NCBI GenBank assembly: GCA_029216955.1
Contig: JANAVB010023996.1
Coordinates: 17,682,688 to 17,746,687 of the forward strand
Source: Iris pallida
Lineage: Eukaryota; Streptophyta; Magnoliopsida; Asparagales; Iridaceae
Direction: 5' to 3'
Length of the DNA: 64,000 nt
In this document: positions 61,616 through 64,000 of the stretch, one piece after another
Numbering within the stretch: the first letter of the stretch is position 1
How the letters are laid out: every line of letters begins with the position of its first letter
Translations under genes and position numbers: made by a program
The notes under the pieces: model-generated
Told to the model about the DNA's origin: nothing
The model's input: only the letters and a program-made list of their open reading frames with translations
Database searches by the model: none

Positions 61616-63832
61616 CATTTTTAGTGGTGGCCCATGCAGGTCAAGTTTATGTAGTAGTATTCGAACTAGAGTACCACTACAGCCTGCAGTAGAAATAGGA
61701 TATATCTTGAAGGTACTCAATCACAGTTAGGAACCCTTGAGAGATTCCCGGAATGACCCTTGAGAATCTTATTTTAACTTCGATTTGAGAACTCTTTTTT
61801 TCCTTGATTTGATTTATTTTTACTTACTGTTGTTAAATTTGATTTTGATGGATTATGGTTGAATTTGAGTTGTATTCATTGATTTTGATGAATGATTGTC
61901 GAATTTTGAATCTTGATGATAGCTGTTGCATCCGAGTTATATTTTGATGGATTTTTGTTCATTTTGAATTTTGAAGTTCGTTGATAAATTTGATTTGATT
62001 TATGGGTATTCATTGTTGATTTAATTTAATTTTTTTTGACAAGATGAAATTATATGGGCTAGGTCATCTATGTTATAGAATCTAGTCTTCTATAGTCACA
62101 TTAGCCAGCATGGTGAGGACATATAGTCTGACTCTGGATATATTTCTCGGGTGTGGGAATTTAAGGTTTTTGCAGCCAAGCTAGCGGCACCGCGAAAATG
62201 TTAAATACCATGATTCTAGAGGTATATGCATAAGTCAAGGACTCTGTGATTATCGTAGCCTTGCTTATTAGTATGATGGGGATTTAGAGTACCATGATTT
62301 TGGATAGACGCATATGATTATCAGATTGTACCTTAAATATTTTCAAGCATGTTTTCTCTACTTTGATGCAGTCCTTCAAAAAGAATTATTATTTCTTTTG
62401 CTTTGTTTTGCTTCTAATTATTTAACTTAGGAGTAGCTTGTGTAACTTCTTACTATGAGTTTCTTCTTAATACAATGAATCGATGATTTTGCTAGACTTT
62501 ATCTTGGATTTGATAATTAGCTCTGATTTCAAAATGATTCCTTCTTTTAGGCAAATAAGCAAACAGCTTTTATCGTTATTTCCTTCTTGCTATTATTCTA
62601 GTATTGAATAATAATAATAAAACTGCCTTGATTTCGTCAATCACCTATTTTGCGATCTTGGTAGGAATCTAAATGTTGGTCTTAACGTAGAATTAATTTT
62701 TTTTTTAGGACATAAGAATATATGAGTATATTTACATAGTGGACACTTGCCTGATACGTATGCATGCTACACTTGATTTTCCACCTATCTAAATACATAT
62801 TAATATATTGTTAATGTTAAAATTTTCAAAACCCCAATATTTCTGGTTTTCTGCTTTTTCAGTTTAAATTCGTAATTTAAATATAAATTTTATGTTATTA
62901 GTTTTGTCTACATAACTGCACATGTATGATATCTGCAGAGTTTCAATTTTTAGAGAAACTGGTTAAGTTATGTTAAATTTGTAAAATATGAGACTGTATT
63001 ATGTTAATATTACACTGGTTTAAACGTTAGCTTATTTTCAGATTTTGTATGTAAATGCTGAACTAAAACTGGGTTTAACCTTTCAATACTAAGCTATAAT
63101 CCTGTACAAGGACACACACACACCCTAACTTAGTATACGCTGTCATGTAACCTAACCTTTCCTCTCTATGTTATGATCACATACTTGTATAGATATATAT
63201 AGAGCTTAGGCATACATGTTATAATATATGTATATACATAACTAAATCTCTACCTCTTATAGATGTTTATGGTTAGCCATGCATGTTATGATTAAATAGG
63301 TTGTGTATTGTAGGTTGTTAACCCATATGCCATGAGTAGTGTAATAGGATAGCTCATATACAATTTCATGTATATTTCACATACACCCATACACACACAA
63401 ACTACATAACATTACATAATGCTAGTTTTTCCTCTCGAACGCTCTCTCTGTATATATGTATTATGATTTGGATTTCAATGCAAGTGATTTTCAATTCCTT
63501 AATTTTTGAATTTGATTTTCTGTACCCTTTTTCAGATAATTGGTAGTTGCCTTTATTTTGTTTTGATAAGTACCAGTTTCATATAGGATGGTAGACCGTC
63601 TTACAGTTTTGATGGTTTGTTGTTTCTGTAACTTCTCTAGTTTAGCACCCTTGATTGCTTGTATGTTTTGATACCCTATGACCGTTTCGGTTAGCATGAC
63701 TAGTATACCTAGATGAGACTTTCACTACCACCGTATGCCATGACCCTGTATGTCGTCATTTTGATCACATGATTTGTTTTAATCTGGAACTTTGATTGTG
63801 GGGGTTTGACCTAGAGGGAGTATGTACATTTT
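61616..63832 (+). other. Internal region, non-coding
   Basis: Begins with the GTGGTGGCCCATGCAGGTC motif at 61624-61642, 8 nt after the LTR. The rest is AT-rich with TTGAATTTTGAT-type low complexity (61830-62020) and shows no gag or pol motif in any frame. Confidence 0.75.
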
Positions 63833-63869
63833 AATTTCGAGGACAAAATTTTTCTAAGGTGGGTAGAGT
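63833..63869 (+). other. Polypurine tract of last element
   Basis: TTTCGAGGACAAAATTTTTC and then AAGGTGGGTAGAGT precede TGTAGCACCC at 63870. Confidence 0.88.
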
Positions 63870-64000
63870 TGTAGCACCCAGTTTCCCAAATAAGGATAAT
63901 TTTAAAATTTCGTGTTTATAATTATTTTAATAATGATATTTAATTCATGATATGATTTTTGGTAATTTTAAATCATTTTAAAATTATTTAAATCAATGAC
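63870..64000 (+). repeat. 3' LTR, first 131 bp
   Basis: Nearly identical to 57994 onward (TGTAGCACCCAGTTTCCCAA), which proves the element's extent on this side. The remainder lies outside the window. Confidence 0.93.

Larger units (their letters stand above)
57994..64000 (+). mobile_element. Non-autonomous LTR element, plus strand, runs off window
   Basis: LTR 57994-61615, about 2.25 kb internal sequence with no ORF over about 70 codons, polypurine tract, and the start of the second LTR at 63870. LTR sequence is unlike the other families, but the post-LTR motif and purine tract are of the same type. No gag or pol is present. Confidence 0.9.

Overview
The window is a block of plant repetitive DNA. 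I see no host gene, rRNA, tRNA or CRISPR array. The evidence for a flowering plant is the repeat content: L1-type LINEs with a DUF4283-like ORF1 and a zf-RVT tail, a Tekay/Del-type chromovirus, Tat-lineage Ty3/gypsy elements with two RNase H domains, and large non-autonomous LTR elements. I cannot name the species.

Layout. (1) 1-6299: LINE-1 copy A, plus strand, decayed. (2) 6300-47148: LINE copy B, plus strand, cut into three pieces (6300-8733, 33965-36157, 45370-47148). The first gap (8734-33964) holds a minus-strand chromovirus (8734-20937) joined directly to a minus-strand Tat element (20938-33964). The chromovirus itself carries a 2.6-kb TRIM-like element (16393-18999) in its gag, flanked by a perfect 5-bp target duplication. 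The second gap (36158-45369) is a non-autonomous LTR element with ~4-kb LTRs and ~1.1 kb between them, flanked by the 5-bp duplication GGGCG. (3) 47149-47243: a (TA)n tract where the tail of LINE B meets the tail of LINE copy C (minus, 47244-48853). (4) 48854-50294: LTR and first ORF of another Tat-like element, plus strand, with a 14-residue tandem repeat. (5) 50295-57993: a plus-strand Ty3/gypsy element with gag but no recognisable RT, RNase H or integrase; its LTR family also built the element at 36158-45369. (6) 57994-64000: a non-autonomous plus-strand LTR element inserted in the 3' LTR of the previous one and running off the window.

How the parts relate. Apart from short terminal segments every coding region is broken. 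Nonsense codons in the LINEs are mostly C-to-T or G-to-A changes when one copy is compared with the other, as expected for methylated, silenced repeats. The chromovirus is nearly complete, with protease, RT, RNase H, integrase and chromodomain-like tail in one frame apart from three TAG codons and one frameshift. The large Tat element keeps RT and both RNase H domains but has lost its integrase core. The TRIM, the 9.2-kb element and the last element have no coding capacity and would have needed enzymes supplied in trans.

Most worth a second look: an ORF that starts in the LTR and is translated through the primer-binding site in two Tat elements; a 14-residue tandem repeat in one of these ORFs; an LTR containing a fragment of its own element's ORF; a snRNA-type upstream element plus TATA box at the start of that LTR; an unusual 19-nt motif just after the 5' LTR in four elements with different LTRs; and tandem stem-loops with a constant loop but different stems. 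I did not find a clearly new biological system.
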